NCBI GenBank assembly: GCA_902651635.1
Contig: CACRSC010000468.1
Span: 1 to 28,511, forward strand
Length of the DNA: 28,511 bases
Direction of reading: 5' to 3'
Source: Mastigamoeba balamuthi
Lineage: Eukaryota; Evosea; Mastigamoebida; Mastigamoebidae
Shown: positions 25,369 through 28,511 of the stretch, in pieces
Layout: each line of letters begins with the position of its first letter
Numbering within the stretch: the stretch's first letter is position 1
Made by a program: the position numbers and the translations under genes
Notes under the pieces: generated by a model
Databases searched by the model: none
Told to the model about the DNA's origin: nothing
What the model saw: the letters and a program-made list of their open reading frames with translations, nothing else

Positions 25369-28300
25369 TCACTTTGGCGGTGGTCGCAGGAGGGCGGGGC
25401 CGAGCACGGCAGTGGCCTCCTCGGCAAGGAACGGGAAGGCAGCGCAGAGCTGCAGGACGCCAGGCGCAGCCCTCGCAGCGTACTCGGCGGGCGTCAGCGT
25501 GACAGCGCCCACGCCGAGCTCCCCCGACGCCAGGAAGCCGTGCACGCGCGCCAGGGCGGCCTTGGCGACGTCGAGGCTCTTGGGGATGCGGTAGCGCACG
25601 GCGAGGTGGCCCGCAGACAGACGGCGAAGAGCTGCTTCTCGCTCTGCGGCTGCGCGAGCAGCTCGGGCAGGAAGTCCAGGCAGACGTGCATCGAGGGCAC
25701 GCGCTCGACGACCACGGGGACGACGCTGGTGCTGAACCCCTGGAAGATGACGAGCTGCGCACCACCGGAGCAAGCGGCACCGTGAGGACACCCACGAGAG
25801 AGCACAGTGTGCGAGTTGGAGCGAGCATGAGCGTGTGCGATAGTGAACGGTGAGCGTGAGAGTGAGAGTAGAGCACCTTGAGCAGCAGCGGGGCCTCGAT
25901 GAACTGCTGGTGGAGGAACTGGCAGATGGCCACGGTCACGTCGCCCAGAACGCCCTCGGGGACTGCGCGGCAGGGCGTGTTGGTACGCTGGGTGCGGGGG
26001 GCGCTCTTGGGGGGAGGGGGGAGCGTACTCTTGAGGCCAGCAAACGCCGGGTGGCCCGGGTCGCAGAGCTCCAGGAGGGCCTGCACCACAGCGCTGTCCT
26101 GCGACAGCATCAGCGTGTTCAGCTCGTCGACCACGACGCCCTGCAAAAAACGGTAGTGGTTGCGGTCGCTCGCGATGAGAGAGCGCAGCCGCGGTGGTGA
26201 GCGCGTGGGGTGGGAGGCCTCACCGGGGGCATCTGGAGGATCTGTGTCTGTATGAACTTGCGCGAGGCCGTGATGTAGTTGCTGAGCACGCGCAGCACGA
26301 GCTTCATCAGCCGCGAGCGCAGCACGGGGGCGACCACCTTCAGGACCGACAGGGGGTCCAGGACGAGGTCCGTGTGCGTGTACTGGACGCTCCTCTGCAC
26401 GCCCGCGCTGCTGCTCCCCCTGCCCGTCAGAGCGGTGCGAACAGAGTGGTCCGCTCACCTGGTCTGGCTGCTCGACAGCTTGTTCAGCGTCGCGAGGCCC
26501 ACCTCCCACGGGCAGCGGCAGAACACACGCTCCCATATCCTGCAGAAGACCTCGATCGAGCTCTGGTACTCGCTCTCGTGTCTGCCGCGTGCCGCAAGCG
26601 CTGTGAGAGCCGATGGAGCAGAGCGGGGGCGTCCGAGCGCACATCTTCGCGAGGCAGACCGGGAGGATGTTGTCCAGCAGCACAGCCGAGTACGATGTGA
26701 TGCTGTCGCTCGGCGCAGCCTCCACAGCCTCGAGCACTACGCGGGAATGCGCCCGCGGGTGAGACAGAGGGCCACAGAGACCACAGAGGGGAGGGAGGGC
26801 TCACAGGGGCACAGCTCGTCGGGCGACGGCAGCGCCGCAAAGCAGAGCCTCTGGGCCGCCGGGGGCTCGCCGGCCGTCTCGCGGAGCGATGTCATGGGGT
26901 CGTCGGGGTCGTTGGACGCGGGGCTGTCGCCGTCGTCGGCCATCAGCAGCAGCTCGGGGTCGAAGAGCTGCGGCAGCTGGCTGGCGGCCAGCGCGGTCAG
27001 CGGCTCGCGCAGGCACGCGAACTCGCGGTCCCTCGCGCGCGCCTCCCCGACGACGTCGCTGACGGGCAGGTCCCAGAGCAGGTCCATCGCGTAGGGCTGC
27101 AGCGTGCTGAGCGGCTGCTGCTGCTGCATCTGCGCGACGACGAGCGCGCGCAGCTGCTCGTTGAGCTCGAGGATCATGAACACGACGAGCGACCTCGCAG
27201 CGGGCCCGTACGCGCGCTGCTGCTGCTGCTGCTGGGCCGCTGCGGGCGCCGCCGACTTGGCGCGCAGCTTGGCCCCGAGGCCAATCGTGGGGGCCGGCAG
27301 CAGGACGCCGGTGGCCGTGGCCCTGCGTGGCGGCGCCGCTGGCAGCCCGAACACCGCGCGCGCCGTCTCCTCCGTCACAAGCGTCAGCGGGAACGTCGAG
27401 TGCACGCTGCACGCCAGCGGCAGTCAGCGAGGACGCGAGGGGAAAGCGAGAGAGGGGCGAGAGCGCGTGCGTGGCGGTGACGAGGAGACGGATGACGCAG
27501 GGCCAGTGCATGTTGAGGGGCAGCTCGGCGGTGAGGATCTGCTCGCAGACCCATTTGCCGATGTCGACCTTGCAGCGCGAGAACACGCCCTTCTTCAGCA
27601 GGTGGTAGATGCACAGCAGCATCGAGTTGGTCCCCTCGGGCCCCTGCGGCGGCACACCACAACGCGCAGCCGTTAGCGAACCGAACGGGCGAGCATTTGT
27701 TGGGACCCTCGGGGCTCGCAGAGCAGGGGAAGCCGGCCAGCCAAGTCGTACAGTCTCCGGGGTGATGGGGATCGAGCAGGCCTGCCTGCAGCAGACGTCC
27801 TCGGTGAAGACCTCCTGCCTGATGATGTCCCCGATGTGCAGGATGCTCGAGCTGTCTGTGGACGAGAGCAGATGAGGGGGGCGCGTGGGAGCAGAGAGAC
27901 GGCGACACACTGATGGTGGCCTGGAAGCCCAGCTTGGCCGAGACCATGTCGGCCACGGCCTGCGTCTGGCCCGTGTGGAAGAGCACGGCGACGAGCAGCA
28001 GGGCCGCGCGCAGCCGGGGGAGCGGCGACTGCGCGGCCTGCGCGAGCGCCTGGGCGACGATGTCCCGGACGCTGAGCTTCGGCAGGTCGCGGCAGAGCAG
28101 CACGTACCACACGCAGACCAGCGCGCTCTCGGCGTCGCGGGCCTCGCAGGCGGCGACCAGCGCGCCGACGACGCCGGCGACCTCGTCGCGCGACGCGGGG
28201 GCGCCCAGGAAGCCGTGCAGGCCGCAGAGAGCGCGCAGCGCAGCGGCGTTGGGCGGGGGCGCGAGCAGAGCGCAGCGCAGGTCGGCGAGGCCCTCGAGGG

Positions 28301-28511
28301 CGGCGTCGCGCAGCCACGAGGAGCCCTCGACGCAAGCAGAGAGCAGCAGCGCCGGGGCGTCGCCCGAGGCCGCCGCGAGGCGCAGCGCCAGCGCGGCCAT
28401 CACGCGCGACGACTCGCAGCGGCACAGCACGTGCGCGCGCACCGCGGGCGACAGCGACGCCAACTCCACCAGCGCCTGCTCGACCCCGCGCGAGCCCCCG
28501 GCGGCCGCGCC
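25369..28511 (-). CDS. INTS2: Integrator complex subunit 2 (INTS2), 5' partial, ten exons, frameshift in last exon
   Basis: Exons on the minus strand: >28511-27911, 27855-27752, 27643-27471, 27406-26805, 26736-26643, 26581-26459, 26392-26224, 26140-26029, 25962-25877, 25754-25369. INTS2 is a structural subunit of Integrator, which processes snRNA 3' ends and terminates promoter-proximal RNA polymerase II. Blocks matching the family include RQEVFTEDV, LCIYHLLKKGVFSRCKVDI, YTHTDLVLDPLSVLK, QDSAVVQALLELC, LVIFQGFS, VPSMHVCLDFLPELLAQP, EKQLFAV and IPKSLDVAKAAL. A Gln run (CTG-rich DNA) sits in exon 4. The last exon is 386 nt (3n+2): EKQLFAV and LSAGHLAVRYRIPKSL are both conserved but in different frames, implying one lost base near 25610-25630. 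The third intron appears to use a GC donor. The acceptor before exon 6 is less certain. Confidence 0.93.

Noticed and set aside
1-28511. CRISPR array, prophage or bacterial operon
   Set aside because: There are no regularly spaced direct repeats and no phage or bacterial genes. Spliceosomal introns and eukaryotic complexes (proteasome lid, Integrator) are present.

Overview
The window is nuclear DNA of a GC-rich eukaryotic protist with short introns (about 46-360 nt). Evidence: genes with conserved eukaryotic products split by GT-AG (and some GC-AG) introns, two eukaryotic-type tRNA genes with internal A/B boxes, and no operons or Shine-Dalgarno sites. A proteasome Rpn5, an Integrator INTS2 and a paxillin-like LD+LIM protein together suggest an amorphean protist, perhaps an amoebozoan. 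That placement is inference.

Layout. 1-4000: a small secreted-protein family. It has a 5'-truncated, frameshifted copy (256-691) and an intact four-exon gene (2592-3969); a second intact paralogue lies at 9808-11254. Each ~80-135-residue domain occupies one exon between phase-0 introns. The two intact genes share an upstream bipartite motif. 4351-5916: an orphan single-exon ORF. 6568-8753 (minus): RPN5, five exons, full length. 8888-8959: a tRNA gene with an odd anticodon arm. 11527-13850: U-box gene copy A and its flank. 14319-17091: the most unusual gene, with a LamG ectodomain, Cys-rich region, one membrane span and an intracellular PARP-type ADP-ribosyltransferase domain. 17525-19224: a decayed, rearranged paralogue of it. 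19326-22840: two more copies of the U-box gene, head to head as a near-perfect inverted repeat. 23521-25012 (minus): paxillin-like protein, one LD-like motif and four LIM domains, apparently with an 11-nt micro-exon. 25178-25249: tRNA-Arg(ACG). 25369-28511 (minus): INTS2, running off the right edge and carrying a one-base frameshift in its last exon.

The right end and 6.5-8.8 kb look like stable housekeeping DNA. The 0-5 kb and 11.5-23 kb parts look dynamic, with direct and inverted duplications, pseudogenes and rearranged fragments. No shared pathway links the genes. The best candidate for something undescribed is the putative membrane receptor whose cytosolic effector is a PARP catalytic domain. 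Its first exon(s), including any signal peptide, could not be located. Splice sites were assigned by eye from reading-frame continuity, paralogue comparison and family alignment.
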